Assembly (NCBI GenBank): GCA_900539195.1
Contig: UQBC01000016.1
Coordinates: forward strand, 1-56,621
Direction: 5' to 3'
Source: an uncultured Oscillospiraceae bacterium
GTDB lineage: Bacteria > Bacillota > Clostridia > Oscillospirales > Ruminococcaceae
Length of the DNA: 56,621 nucleotides
Shown: one piece after another, positions 44,257 to 52,132 of the stretch
Layout: each line of letters opens with the position of its first letter
Numbering within the stretch: the first letter of the stretch is position 1
Position numbers and translations under genes: made by a program
The notes under the pieces: generated by a model
What the model saw: the letters and a program-made list of their open reading frames with translations, nothing else
Told to the model about the DNA's origin: nothing
Databases searched by the model: none

Positions 44257-44607
44257 TGGTGGAGCCGAGGAGAATCGAACTCCTGTCCGAAAACCGATCC
44301 GCCAACCTTTCTACACGCTTAGTGAAGTCTTTTGAAATTCCCTTTCTCCTCTCCGGCTCACAGGATAGAAGTCCGGTAGTCCTTTGATGTGTTGACGGTT
44401 ACAGGACTCTCACCGAAAACATTGGCTGTTAGTCGACGCCCTTTATAGAGCCACAGCGCTCTCTACAAGGACGGTAGCGCACTTAGGCAGCTACTAATTC
44501 AGATCTATTGTCTGCGTTTAATTTTAAAAATGCCCCGTTTAAAGAGATAAGGCGATCTCTGCGTGCTTAGCCGGGTTCACAATCCCCGTCGAAACCTTTA
44601 CGGCCCC
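44257..44607 (-). ncRNA. ssrA: tmRNA (SsrA)
   Basis: 351 bases. The 5' end GGGGCCG (44607-44601) pairs with CGGCTCC before ACCA at the 3' end (44257). The 5' part continues with TAAAGGTTTCGACGGGGAT, the standard tmRNA start, and the T arm is GAGTTCGATTCTC. The tag frame ends ...ADNRSELVAA with TAA at 44485-44483. Reading back in frame to GCA at 44533 gives a 16-residue tag A-FLKLNADNRSELVAA. The true resume codon could lie further in. tmRNA rescues stalled ribosomes. Confidence 0.96.
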
Positions 44608-44623
44608 GTTTGTTTGGATAATT

Positions 44624-44652
44624 ATTGTAGCACAAAGAGCGGTGTTTGTCAA
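44624..44652 (-). promoter_or_regulatory. ssrA promoter
   Basis: Minus strand TTGACA (44647-44652), 17 bases, TACAAT (44624-44629), ~17 bases before the mature 5' end. Confidence 0.8.
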
Positions 44653-44726
44653 GCTGAATTTTTACGTTTTTAAGCGGTTTGGAGTAGAAATTTCGGAGAT
44701 ATTCCGACTTTTTTCTTAAATCCCAC

Positions 44727-44757
44727 TTGACTTGGAGTGAACTCCATGTGATACAAT
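44727..44757 (+). promoter_or_regulatory. MerR-type promoter with 19-base spacer
   Basis: TTGACT (44727-44732) and TACAAT (44752-44757) are 19 bases apart, not 17. The spacer holds the dyad TGGAGTGAACTCCA. A long spacer with a TGGAGTnnACTCCA dyad is the hallmark of promoters activated by MerR-family regulators through DNA twisting. No MerR gene lies in the window. Confidence 0.8.
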
Positions 44758-44789
44758 ACAGACAGGACAGAAAGAAAAGAGGTGCCGAT

Positions 44790-45662
44790 ATGAAAAATAT
44801 TGAACGCGGATATTTTACCGGTGAGCGTGCACTGTTCGGCTTGTGTGACCTGTCGATAAAGGATTCGATATTTGCCGACGGCGAATCGCCGCTCAAAGAG
44901 TGTAGCAATATAGAGCTTGACGGTTGTATGTTCCGCTGGAAGTACCCGCTGTGGTATTCAAAGCATATCGCTGTAAATAATACAACGTGGTTTGAAAATG
45001 CGAGGGCAGGCGTGTGGTACACCGATGATATAAAAGTCAGCGACTGCCTTATCGAAGCTCCGAAGAACTTCCGCCGCTGTAACGGACTGATGCTTGAAAA
45101 CGTATCTTTTGCAAATGCCGCAGAAACGCTCTGGAACTGCAATAATGTAGAGATTGACAAGGTTTTGGCAAAAGGCGATTACTTTGCGATGAACTGTAAG
45201 GATATGCGCATAGACGGACTTACGCTGTACGGAAACTATTGCTTTGACGGTGCGGAAAATGTAACGATCAGCAATTCAAAACTTCTCAGCAAGGACGCAT
45301 TCTGGAACAGCAGGAATATAACTGTCAGAAATTCATTCATTTCCGGAGAATATCTCGGCTGGAATGCGGAAGATCTGACGCTTATCGACTGTACGATCGA
45401 AAGCTTGCAGGGACTTTGCTACATTGAGCATTTAACGCTGAAAAACTGCAAACTGCTCAATACAACGCTTGCATTTGAGTATTCGTCAGTAAATGCCGAT
45501 ATCACAGGCAGTGTAGACAGCGTGCTCAATCCTTCTCAGGGCAGAATTACCGCAGATTCGATAGGAGAACTTACAATAGAACCCGACAAGGTAGATCCTT
45601 CAAAAACAACGATAATATGCCGTGATAACTGCGGCGGTAAAGGTTCAAAAGGGTGTGCATAA
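44790..45662 (+). CDS. DUF3737 family protein (right-handed beta-helix)
   Basis: 290 residues built from short repeating strands (for example LDGCMFRWKYPLWYSKHIAVNNTTW and DDIKVSDCLIEAPKNFRRCNGLMLENVSF). This pattern gives a pectate-lyase-like beta-helix, as in the DUF3737 family. No signal peptide, so it is cytoplasmic. ATG 44790 follows AGAGGTG; the frame upstream crosses the promoter. Biochemical role unknown. First gene of an operon with a flavodoxin-like protein and PatB. Confidence 0.88.
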   Translation: MKNIERGYFTGERALFGLCDLSIKDSIFADGESPLKECSNIELDGCMFRWKYPLWYSKHIAVNNTTWFENARAGVWYTDDIKVSDCLIEAPKNFRRCNGLMLENVSFANAAETLWNCNNVEIDKVLAKGDYFAMNCKDMRIDGLTLYGNYCFDGAENVTISNSKLLSKDAFWNSRNITVRNSFISGEYLGWNAEDLTLIDCTIESLQGLCYIEHLTLKNCKLLNTTLAFEYSSVNADITGSVDSVLNPSQGRITADSIGELTIEPDKVDPSKTTIICRDNCGGKGSKGCA

Positions 45663-45688
45663 GCGCATTTCAGGAAAGGAAGATCAAA

Positions 45689-46234
45689 ATGAGCAAAAAA
45701 GTACTTGTAATATCAACATCACTCAGAAAGAACAGCAACTCGGATATTTTAGCCGACAGCTTCATAAAGGGTGCAGAGGACGGCGGTAACAGCGTGGAAA
45801 AGGTCTGTCTTACCGATAAGAAAATCACATTCTGCAAAGGCTGTATGGCTTGTCAGAATATCGGACACTGCGTTATAACCGATGACGACGCAAACGAAAT
45901 AACCGAGAAAATGCTTGGCGCAGATGTTATCGTCTGGGCAACTCCTGTTTATTACTACAGCGTAAGCGGTCAGATGAAAACGCTTATTGACAGGGCAAAT
46001 TCACTGTTTTCGAGAGAATATAAGTTCAGGGATGTTTATCTTCTGAGCACTGCGGCTGAGGATGAGCCTTATACCAATGAAGGTGCAGTAAAAGCAGTAG
46101 AGGGTTGGGTAGACTGCTTTGAAAAGGCGAACCTTGCAGGCGTGGTATTTGCAGGAGGCGTTGACGCTCCTGCATCTATAACGGGACATTCTGCACTTGA
46201 TGAAGCTTACAATATGGGCAAAAATGTCTGTTAA
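45689..46234 (+). CDS. Flavodoxin-like NAD(P)H-dependent FMN reductase
   Basis: 181 residues, flavodoxin fold. VLVISTSLRKNSNSDILADSF near the start is the FMN phosphate-binding loop of the NADPH-dependent FMN reductase group. FCKGCMACQNIGHCVITDDD has the extra cysteines common in the anaerobic iron-sulfur flavoprotein relatives, and WATPVYYYSVSGQMKTLIDR follows. The physiological partner is unknown. ATG 45689 has GGAAAGGAAG before it; 26 bases after the DUF3737 gene. Confidence 0.88.
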   Translation: MSKKVLVISTSLRKNSNSDILADSFIKGAEDGGNSVEKVCLTDKKITFCKGCMACQNIGHCVITDDDANEITEKMLGADVIVWATPVYYYSVSGQMKTLIDRANSLFSREYKFRDVYLLSTAAEDEPYTNEGAVKAVEGWVDCFEKANLAGVVFAGGVDAPASITGHSALDEAYNMGKNVC

Positions 46235-46259
46235 TACGGTAATATGAAAGGATTTTGTT

Positions 46260-47426
46260 ATGAAATTTGATTTTGATAAAGTGAGCGACCGCTCAGGTAC
46301 ATATTCACTCAAGTGGGATATCAAAGACGGTGAACTTCCGATGTGGGTTGCGGATATGGATTTTGAAACCGCTCCGTGCATCACTTCGGCAATAGAGCGC
46401 AGAGCAAAACACGGTATATTCGGTTACACGATTATTCCCGATGAGTGGTACAATGCGTATATTTCATGGTGGAAAAACCGTCACGGAACAGAACTCCATA
46501 AAGACGGACTGATGTTCTGCACAGGTGTGATTCCTGCTATATCATCGATAGTCCGCAAAATAACTACACCTGCCGAGAAGGTAGTGATACAGACACCGGT
46601 ATACAATATTTTCTGCAACTGTATTGAGAACAACGGCAGACAAGTGCTTGAAAACCGACTGATATACGGGAATAATGCTTACCGTATGGATTATGACGAC
46701 CTTGAACAGAAGCTTGCCGACCCTCAGACAACGCTTATGATACTTTGCAATCCGCAAAATCCTGCGGGCAGAATATGGAGCAGGGAAGAGCTTGAAAAGG
46801 TCGGTGTACTGTGCAAAAAACACGGCGTTACGGTTATATCCGATGAAATACATTGCGACATAACCGAGCCCGGAAAGCAGTACGTTCCGTTTGCAAGCAT
46901 AAATGACGATTGCAGGGACAACAGTATTACGCTTATCTCTCCGACCAAAGCGTTTAATATAGCAGGGCTTCAGACGGCAGCAATCAGCGTTCCGTCGCCA
47001 AGGCTTCGCCATAAAGTATGGAGAGCGATAAACACAGATGAATGCGCCGAACCGAATGTTTTTTCGGTTACGGCGGCAATTGCGGCGCTGACGGACGGCG
47101 GAGAATGGCTTGACAGTCTTAATGAATATCTTTCTGAAAGCAAAAAGACGGTGTATCGCTATCTCGATGAGAACATTCCGAATGTGAAAGCGTTGCACAG
47201 TGACGCTACATATCTTATGTGGCTTGATGTATCGGCAGTAACCGATAACAGCAAGGAGCTTGCTTCATTTATAAGAAAAGAAACAGGACTTTATCTTTCC
47301 GCAGGAACAGCATACAGAGGTAACGGAAATCTGTTCTTAAGGCTTAATATCGCTTGCCCGCATTCGGTGCTTGAAGACGGACTTGAAAGGCTTAAAAGAG
47401 GCATAAACGCTTTTGCGGCAAAATGA
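46260..47426 (+). CDS. PLP-dependent aminotransferase, PatB/MalY (C-S lyase) type
   Basis: 388 residues, fold type I. Typical start FDFDKVSDRSGTYSLKWDI and LPMWVADMDFETAP, CNPQNPAGRIWSREEL near 163, SDEIHCDI near 198, and the PLP lysine in ISPTKAFNIAGLQTA near 228. Members of this group cleave cystathionine or other S-conjugates to thiol, pyruvate and ammonia. ATG follows GAAAGGATTTTGTT, 25 bases after the flavodoxin gene. With the MerR-type promoter this hints at a response to thiols or electrophiles (inference). Confidence 0.92.
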   Translation: MKFDFDKVSDRSGTYSLKWDIKDGELPMWVADMDFETAPCITSAIERRAKHGIFGYTIIPDEWYNAYISWWKNRHGTELHKDGLMFCTGVIPAISSIVRKITTPAEKVVIQTPVYNIFCNCIENNGRQVLENRLIYGNNAYRMDYDDLEQKLADPQTTLMILCNPQNPAGRIWSREELEKVGVLCKKHGVTVISDEIHCDITEPGKQYVPFASINDDCRDNSITLISPTKAFNIAGLQTAAISVPSPRLRHKVWRAINTDECAEPNVFSVTAAIAALTDGGEWLDSLNEYLSESKKTVYRYLDENIPNVKALHSDATYLMWLDVSAVTDNSKELASFIRKETGLYLSAGTAYRGNGNLFLRLNIACPHSVLEDGLERLKRGINAFAAK

Positions 47427-47436
47427 ATATCAACAG

Positions 47437-47466
47437 CCGGGCGCTGATAAAAACGTCCGGTTTTTT
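47437..47466 (+). terminator. Terminator after patB-like gene
   Basis: CCGGGCG / CGTCCGG (one G-T) with a 10-base loop, then T6. Confidence 0.8.
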
Positions 47467-47487
47467 ACTATTAAATTACATAGTAAC

Positions 47488-47516
47488 TTGCACTGTCATA
47501 TCAAAAGCAGTATAAT
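47488..47516 (+). promoter_or_regulatory. hxlR promoter
   Basis: TTGCAC (47488-47493), 17 bases, TATAAT (47511-47516). GTAACT (47483-47488) and AGTTAC (47517-47522) flank the promoter as inverse copies and could be an autoregulatory operator. Confidence 0.7.
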
Positions 47517-47543
47517 AGTTACAGGAGAAAATGGGGTGAGCAT

Positions 47544-47910
47544 ATGTACAGACCGGATATACGCTGTCCGCTTGAATATGGACTTGATGTTTTCGGAGGT
47601 AAATGGAACTCCCGCATTATCTGTGTGCTTGCCGCTAAAAAAACACTGCGTTACAGCGAACTGCGTAAAGAACTCGGTAATGTTACGGACGCTGTGCTTG
47701 CCGCGGCTTTAAAATCGCTTACGGAAAACGAACTCGTCAGCAGAAAAATCATATGACGAAATACCGCCGAGGGTAGAATATTCGCTTACCAAAAGGGGAC
47801 TTTCGGTAGTCCCGATGTTACAGAGCATATGCATATGGGCGGGAGCATACTATAAGAATGAAAACGATACGTCAATGATACAGTGCAGAAAATGTGACCA
47901 CAATCATTGA
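47544..47910 (+). pseudogene. HxlR-family transcriptional regulator, frameshifted
   Basis: The first frame gives 70 residues (CPLEYGLDVFGGKWNSRIICVLAAKKTLRYSELRKELGNVTDAVLAAALKSL), the winged-helix start of an HxlR regulator, then TGA at 47754. The +1 frame goes on with YDEIPPRVEYSLTKRGLSVVPMLQSICIWAG and ends at TGA 47910, which is the normal HxlR second half plus a short Cys-containing tail. Removing one A from the A5 run at 47744-47748 (or A47751) restores a ~121-residue protein. As read, the wing and dimer helix are lost. Confidence 0.85.
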
Positions 47911-47952
47911 AAAATATCGTACAAACAGCTTTACGGCAGAAAAGAGGAACAG

Positions 47953-48357
47953 ATGAAAATAGCAGTAACTTATGAGAACGGACAGGTTTTTCAGCATTTC
48001 GGACACACCGAAGCTTTCAAGGTGTATGAAACGGAAAATAACGAAATTAAAAGCGAAAGCATAATCCCGACGCTTGGCAGCGGACACGGTGCGCTTGCAG
48101 GCTTTCTGAAACTGAACAATGTCGACACGCTTATCTGCGGAGGAATAGGCGAGGGTGCAAAAAATGCACTTGCAAGCGCCGGCATAAAGCTGTACGGCGG
48201 TGTTACGGGCAGTGCGGACGAGGCAGTAAAAGCTCTGCTTTGCGGTACGCTTGATTTCAACCCTGCGGTTCATTGCTCGCACCATGACGGAGAACACGAT
48301 CACGGTACGGCGCATACCTGCGGCGAGCATGGTTGTCGGCATATGGATGTCAAGTAA
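47953..48357 (+). CDS. NifB/NifX-family (dinitrogenase cofactor-binding) protein
   Basis: 134 residues. Residues ~1-100 match the NifX/NafY-type fold: MKIAVTYENGQVFQHFGHTEAFKVYE at the start, GGIGEGAKNALASAGIKLYGGVTGSADEAV near 62-92. The end (~107-131) is rich in His, Cys, Asp and Glu (CSHHDGEHDHGTAHTCGEHGC) and should bind metal. No nitrogenase genes are near; in non-fixing anaerobes such proteins are thought to handle iron-sulfur or molybdenum cofactors. ATG follows AAAAGAGGAACAG. Confidence 0.9.
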   Translation: MKIAVTYENGQVFQHFGHTEAFKVYETENNEIKSESIIPTLGSGHGALAGFLKLNNVDTLICGGIGEGAKNALASAGIKLYGGVTGSADEAVKALLCGTLDFNPAVHCSHHDGEHDHGTAHTCGEHGCRHMDVK

Positions 48358-48392
48358 TTATATAATAGTTGTTCATTTAAACGGACAGACAG

Positions 48393-48424
48393 AAACGGAC
48401 GTGAAAAATCACGCCCGTTTTCTT
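48393..48424. terminator. Bidirectional terminator
   Basis: AAACGG-A-CGTGA / TCACG-C-CCGTTT with an AAAA loop, between convergent genes. Confidence 0.8.
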
Positions 48425-48449
48425 ATATGTGTGTGGTTTAGGAGAAACC

Positions 48450-49562
48450 TTATTCGCCCCAGACTTCCTTTGCGATTTCGCTTACAAGTTTGATTTTTGC
48501 CCACTGCTGTTCTTCTGTCAGCTTGTTGCCGATTTCGCATGAAGCGAATCCGCACTGCGGACTTAAATACAGTCTGTCAAGCGGTATAATTTCAGCCGCT
48601 TTGTGTATCCTGTCAATTACCGCCTGCTTGTCCTCAAGAACGGGCGACTTTGTGGTTAAAAGACCGAGAACGACTTTTTTATCCCCGCTTACATATTTCA
48701 GCGGTTCAAATCCGCCTGAACGCTCATCGTCAAATTCAAGATAGTAAGCGTTGACGTTTTCTTTTCCGAAAAGGATTTCCGCTACAGGGTCATATGCGCC
48801 TGCACTGAAATACGCCGAATGATAGTTGCCTCTGCAGACATGGGTGTTTATTATAAGGTCGTCGGGCTTGTCCTCAACGGCAAGGTTATTGACTTTCAAC
48901 AGCTTCTGTGCTATGGAGCGGAAATCGGCGCCTGCGCCGTAACGTATAACACTGCCCTCGGCTACCAGAACGCCCCATGTGCAGTCATCAAGTTGTATGT
49001 TTCTGCAACCTGCGTCGTACAGATCCTTGATAACCTTTTTATAGCCGCTGGCAATATCATTTATAAGCTCATCGTCTGTAGGATAGAACTTTCTTGTTGT
49101 TTCGATGTTTGCGGGAATTATCATCTGCTGGAAGAACTGAGCCGGTGCCGGGATCGTCTGCTTTGCAATGTGTTTTTCATCCTCGAACTGCTTCACAAAC
49201 TTGAAATGCTCAACAAACGGGTGACTTCCTGCTGAGATCTTTCCTGTAAGCCATGTGTCGTCAATGAGTGCCGCTTCGCCGTGGAACTGAACGCCGTTTT
49301 CTGTTTTCTTGTGTGCAACTCCGTCAAATCCCCACATAAAGTCAAGGTGCCATGTAGCACGGCGGAATTCGCCGTCTGTAATTGCGTGAAGACCTGCGGC
49401 TTTCTGCTTTGCAACAAGGTCTGTTATACATTCGTCCTCGACAGCCTTGAGCTGCTGTGCCGAAATAGTGCCGTTTTCATAGTCTTTTCTTACCTGCTTT
49501 AATTTTTCGGGGCGTAAAAAGCTACCTACGCTTTCACATCTGAAAGGTGTTCTGAGTGCCAT
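48450..49562 (-). CDS. MetE C-terminal-like methyltransferase (YxjG/YxjH type)
   Basis: 370 residues, the length of the MetE catalytic domain alone. It moves a methyl group to homocysteine-type thiols; YxjG/YxjH relatives act in methionine supply. Zinc ligands can be matched to MetE: H and C in NTHVCRGNYH, E in YYLEFDDERSG, C in SPQCGFASCE. QLDDCTW near 190 fits the substrate-binding QxDEP region in changed form. ATG follows AAAGGAGATC. The promoter and an upstream inverted repeat suggest control by the neighbouring LysR protein. Confidence 0.9.
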   Translation of the reverse strand: MALRTPFRCESVGSFLRPEKLKQVRKDYENGTISAQQLKAVEDECITDLVAKQKAAGLHAITDGEFRRATWHLDFMWGFDGVAHKKTENGVQFHGEAALIDDTWLTGKISAGSHPFVEHFKFVKQFEDEKHIAKQTIPAPAQFFQQMIIPANIETTRKFYPTDDELINDIASGYKKVIKDLYDAGCRNIQLDDCTWGVLVAEGSVIRYGAGADFRSIAQKLLKVNNLAVEDKPDDLIINTHVCRGNYHSAYFSAGAYDPVAEILFGKENVNAYYLEFDDERSGGFEPLKYVSGDKKVVLGLLTTKSPVLEDKQAVIDRIHKAAEIIPLDRLYLSPQCGFASCEIGNKLTEEQQWAKIKLVSEIAKEVWGE

Positions 49563-49623
49563 ATTTTTTGATCTCCTTTGGTTTGTTATAGTTTTGTTAT
49601 GGTTTGTTGTTTTCTGTATCTTG

Positions 49624-49652
49624 ATTATACCAAAGGAAGTTGCAATTGTAAA
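49624..49652 (-). promoter_or_regulatory. Promoter of the MetE-like gene
   Basis: Minus strand TTTACA (49647-49652), 17 bases, TATAAT (49624-49629). Confidence 0.8.
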
Positions 49653-49671
49653 ATACTAATAAAATTCGGTT

Positions 49672-49694
49672 TGATATAGATTTAAGCTATATCA
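49672..49694. promoter_or_regulatory. LysR-type operator
   Basis: TGATATAG and CTATATCA, exact 8-base inverse arms around a 7-base centre containing TTTAA. The centre is about 65 bases upstream of the expected transcript start of the MetE-like gene, where LysR regulators normally bind. It overlaps the last codon of the lysR gene. Confidence 0.8.
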
Positions 49695-50588
49695 GATGTG
49701 GGAGCGGAGAAAATCTATATAGCTCTCGCCGAGCTTTGTAAGATTAATGCCTTTGCGCGTTACAGTTCCGACGCGCATGTATTCGTCTATCATAAGAGGC
49801 TTGGAAATGATATTCTCTCCGTTAAGCTCCGTGCTGATTACTCCGGTACATATTGTGTAGCCGTCCAGTCCTACAAGCAGATTGAACAGTGTAGCACGGT
49901 CGCTGACCTTAATTGTCATATCGTGCTCAACTCCTCCGGTTATCTCCTCCGAGAAATAAAACGAGTTGTGATTTCCCTGTTCAAATGACAGGAACGGATA
50001 TTCTTTCAGCTCATCGGGAAGTATTACCCCACGGCAAGCAAGCGGGTGGTGCGAGCTTATGAATACGTGCGGTCTGGCTGTGAACAGCTCATCGAATTTA
50101 AGACCGTTCTTTTCGATAATTCTGCTTATAACGCTCTCGTTTTCGTCTGACAGATAGAGTATGCCGACTTCGCTTCTGAAATTGCTCACGTCTTCGATTA
50201 TCTCGTATGTTTCCGTTTCACGCAGAGTAAAGTCATAGTTCTTGTTGCCGAATGTACGGATAAGGTTTACAAAGGCACTTACGGCAAAGGAATAATGCTG
50301 AGTAGATACGGAAAAAATCTGTTTGTGGTTTCCGTTATCTATATATTTCTCTTCAAGCATATTCATCTGCTGGAGAACCTGTCTTGCGTAACCTAAAAAC
50401 TCGTTTCCCTCATTTGAAATAATAATGCCTTTGTTTGTGCGGTGAAAAATTGTTATGCCGAGTTCTTTTTCAAGCTCTTTTATAGAATTTGTCAGACTGG
50501 GCTGTGCGATGAAAAGCGAATTTGCCGCTTCGCTCATCGTCCCTTTATCCGCCGCAGTTACTGCATATTTAAGCTGTTGTAATGTCAT
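49692..50588 (-). CDS. LysR-family transcriptional regulator
   Basis: 298 residues. Winged helix at ~1-60 (LQQLKYAVTAADKGTMSEAANSLFIAQPSLTNSIKELEKELGI...FHR), linker helix to ~88, and a periplasmic-binding-like effector domain (~90-295). In Bacillota, LysR proteins beside yxjG-like genes control methionine/cysteine supply; this one is placed to do so through the operator at 49672-49694. ATG follows GGGGGGAGAAC. Confidence 0.93.
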   Translation of the reverse strand: MTLQQLKYAVTAADKGTMSEAANSLFIAQPSLTNSIKELEKELGITIFHRTNKGIIISNEGNEFLGYARQVLQQMNMLEEKYIDNGNHKQIFSVSTQHYSFAVSAFVNLIRTFGNKNYDFTLRETETYEIIEDVSNFRSEVGILYLSDENESVISRIIEKNGLKFDELFTARPHVFISSHHPLACRGVILPDELKEYPFLSFEQGNHNSFYFSEEITGGVEHDMTIKVSDRATLFNLLVGLDGYTICTGVISTELNGENIISKPLMIDEYMRVGTVTRKGINLTKLGESYIDFLRSHI

Positions 50589-50626
50589 TGTGTTCTCCCC
50601 CCGACGTTTTTTTGCGGTATGATATC

Positions 50627-50655
50627 ATTATACAGTCAAGAAAGATAAAAATCAA
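50627..50655 (-). promoter_or_regulatory. lysR promoter
   Basis: Minus strand TTGATT (50650-50655), 17 bases, TATAAT (50627-50632). Confidence 0.65.
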
Positions 50656-50679
50656 CCTGACAGGCTGATTAAATAACAA

Positions 50680-50706
50680 GATCCCGGTACTTCAGGAGTA
50701 CCGGGA
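50680..50706 (-). terminator. Terminator of the 50728-52825 operon
   Basis: CCCGGTACT / AGTACCGGG with a 4-base TCAG-type loop (minus strand CTGA), followed on the minus strand by TCTTGTTATTT. Confidence 0.8.
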
Positions 50707-50727
50707 ACATAGAAGTAATATGAAGTT

Positions 50728-51288
50728 TTACTGATACATGATATCGTCCTTGTTGAATTTCTGCGTATATCCGAAATAATACCCAAGATGAGTTGCGATC
50801 GGTATTCCGGCATAGCACAACATATATATGAACGGTACGAATACGCCGGTTGAATCGATAGTGTTTTCGGGAACAAGCATAAGCGACAGCGGATAGACAA
50901 GACCATCAATTATCCTGTGCAAAAATGTCATATCAAAGTACCAGCCGCACAGCTTGTCAAGAATCAGTATAACGGACGGAACAAACATTATCAGCATAAG
51001 TATCACGCCTATAAGAACCCATTTGTTTTCCTTGGGCGGTTCTGCTTTATGAAGTCTTACATATTTCTGTTCTCTGTCGCCGTCGCGGTAGCCTGCCGTG
51101 AACATAAGAGAGTAGAAAATGCACAGTGTGAGTATAAATACTATAACCTTGAAGAAATCAAAGTTCATGAACGGCGCTGTTGAAATAGTGACAATCGTGC
51201 AAAGTAAATTTCCGAAAACCATAAACAGAAAACCGGATAAAAGTAACTTCCATAACGGTTGTCTTTCAGATTTTGAATAATAATCCAT
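50728..51288 (-). CDS. Integral membrane protein of unknown function
   Basis: 186 residues with four likely membrane helices (~14-34, ~45-65, ~90-110, ~150-170). A short charged cytoplasmic loop (RDGDREQKYVRLHKAEPPKENKW) separates the two pairs. No recognisable motif. ATG follows AAAGGAGCATACA. It is 11 bases behind the second of two paralogous single-pass proteins, so the three are one operon; it could be their membrane partner (inference). Confidence 0.65.
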   Translation of the reverse strand: MDYYSKSERQPLWKLLLSGFLFMVFGNLLCTIVTISTAPFMNFDFFKVIVFILTLCIFYSLMFTAGYRDGDREQKYVRLHKAEPPKENKWVLIGVILMLIMFVPSVILILDKLCGWYFDMTFLHRIIDGLVYPLSLMLVPENTIDSTGVFVPFIYMLCYAGIPIATHLGYYFGYTQKFNKDDIMYQ

Positions 51289-51299
51289 TGTATGCTCCT

Positions 51300-52118
51300 T
51301 TATTCTGACGTGCTGTCGGAAGTCTGATTTATTTTATTATCGGTAACTATGTTGGCGAGCACTTCTTTTGCACGTTTCTGATATTCAGCTGAATTCTTGT
51401 AGCTTATCATACCTTCTTTTTCAAGACGTACAGAAAAAGCAAGTGTATCGGGACAGGAACTTTCCCACTTTGCGTCTTTGGCAAACTCTGTGCTGCGCAG
51501 AGGTATCCTGAGCTTTCCGTTGTATTCGCTCATATTGAGCGCCTCACCAAGGTCGGCGAACATTGTTTCATATGAAACGTCTGTATCTATATAGTCCTGC
51601 GACGGGTCATATTCTTCCGGTGCTTTTTCGGTAGTGAAAATATCTTCATCGCAGATATATAGTTCTGCTACACCGCGCTGTATCTCGCCATAGAACTTAG
51701 CGGTGTTTGACTGTACATACTGGCTGTCAGAACTCTTTGTAAGGTCAATGAAATATACCGCAACGTGAACATAACCGTTGTTATCGTAGTCGGGGCAGTA
51801 CTGCTCAAGCGCAAGCTCAATATCGTTTACTTTCTGATACAGTCCGGGTGCTTTATCTGTATCGGATATTACAAGCATTACAGTAAGATCAGGGTCTTCT
51901 CTGGTGATTATCTGATAAGTAAAGAATGCCACAAGAGCGGCAAAGAATACGCCGACCACAACAAACCACTTATTGCGATAAAAGAAATTGTCTATCTTTT
52001 TGACAGTTGTCTGTTCTTCAGGCTGTTCGTGAACGTCCTGTTCAATTATGTCGCTTTCTTCTATAATTCCTTGCTTAAGCTTTAGAAGCTCTCTTTTTTC
52101 ATCGCTTTCTTTTGACAT
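51300..52118 (-). CDS. Single-pass membrane protein, paralogue of 52133-52825
   Basis: 272 residues. Cytoplasmic start with the motif KRELLKLKQGIIEESDIIEQ (~8-27), one membrane helix (~50-70), and an outer domain (~75-255). The outer domain shares a scaffold with the next protein: PDLTVMLV, YCPDYDNNGYVHV, AELYICDEDIF, MFADLGEALN...LRIPLRST. DYDNNG looks like a short calcium-type loop. No signal cleavage site or catalytic motif is seen. ATG follows AAAGAAAGGCGGCTTT. Function unknown; the shared cytoplasmic motif suggests a common inner partner. Confidence 0.7.
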   Translation of the reverse strand: MSKESDEKRELLKLKQGIIEESDIIEQDVHEQPEEQTTVKKIDNFFYRNKWFVVVGVFFAALVAFFTYQIITREDPDLTVMLVISDTDKAPGLYQKVNDIELALEQYCPDYDNNGYVHVAVYFIDLTKSSDSQYVQSNTAKFYGEIQRGVAELYICDEDIFTTEKAPEEYDPSQDYIDTDVSYETMFADLGEALNMSEYNGKLRIPLRSTEFAKDAKWESSCPDTLAFSVRLEKEGMISYKNSAEYQKRAKEVLANIVTDNKINQTSDSTSE

Positions 52119-52132
52119 AAAGCCGCCTTTCT

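Noticed and set aside
44567..45160. 197-residue minus frame over the DUF3737 gene and tmRNA 5' end
   Set aside because: It is the antisense shadow of a well supported gene and overlaps ssrA.
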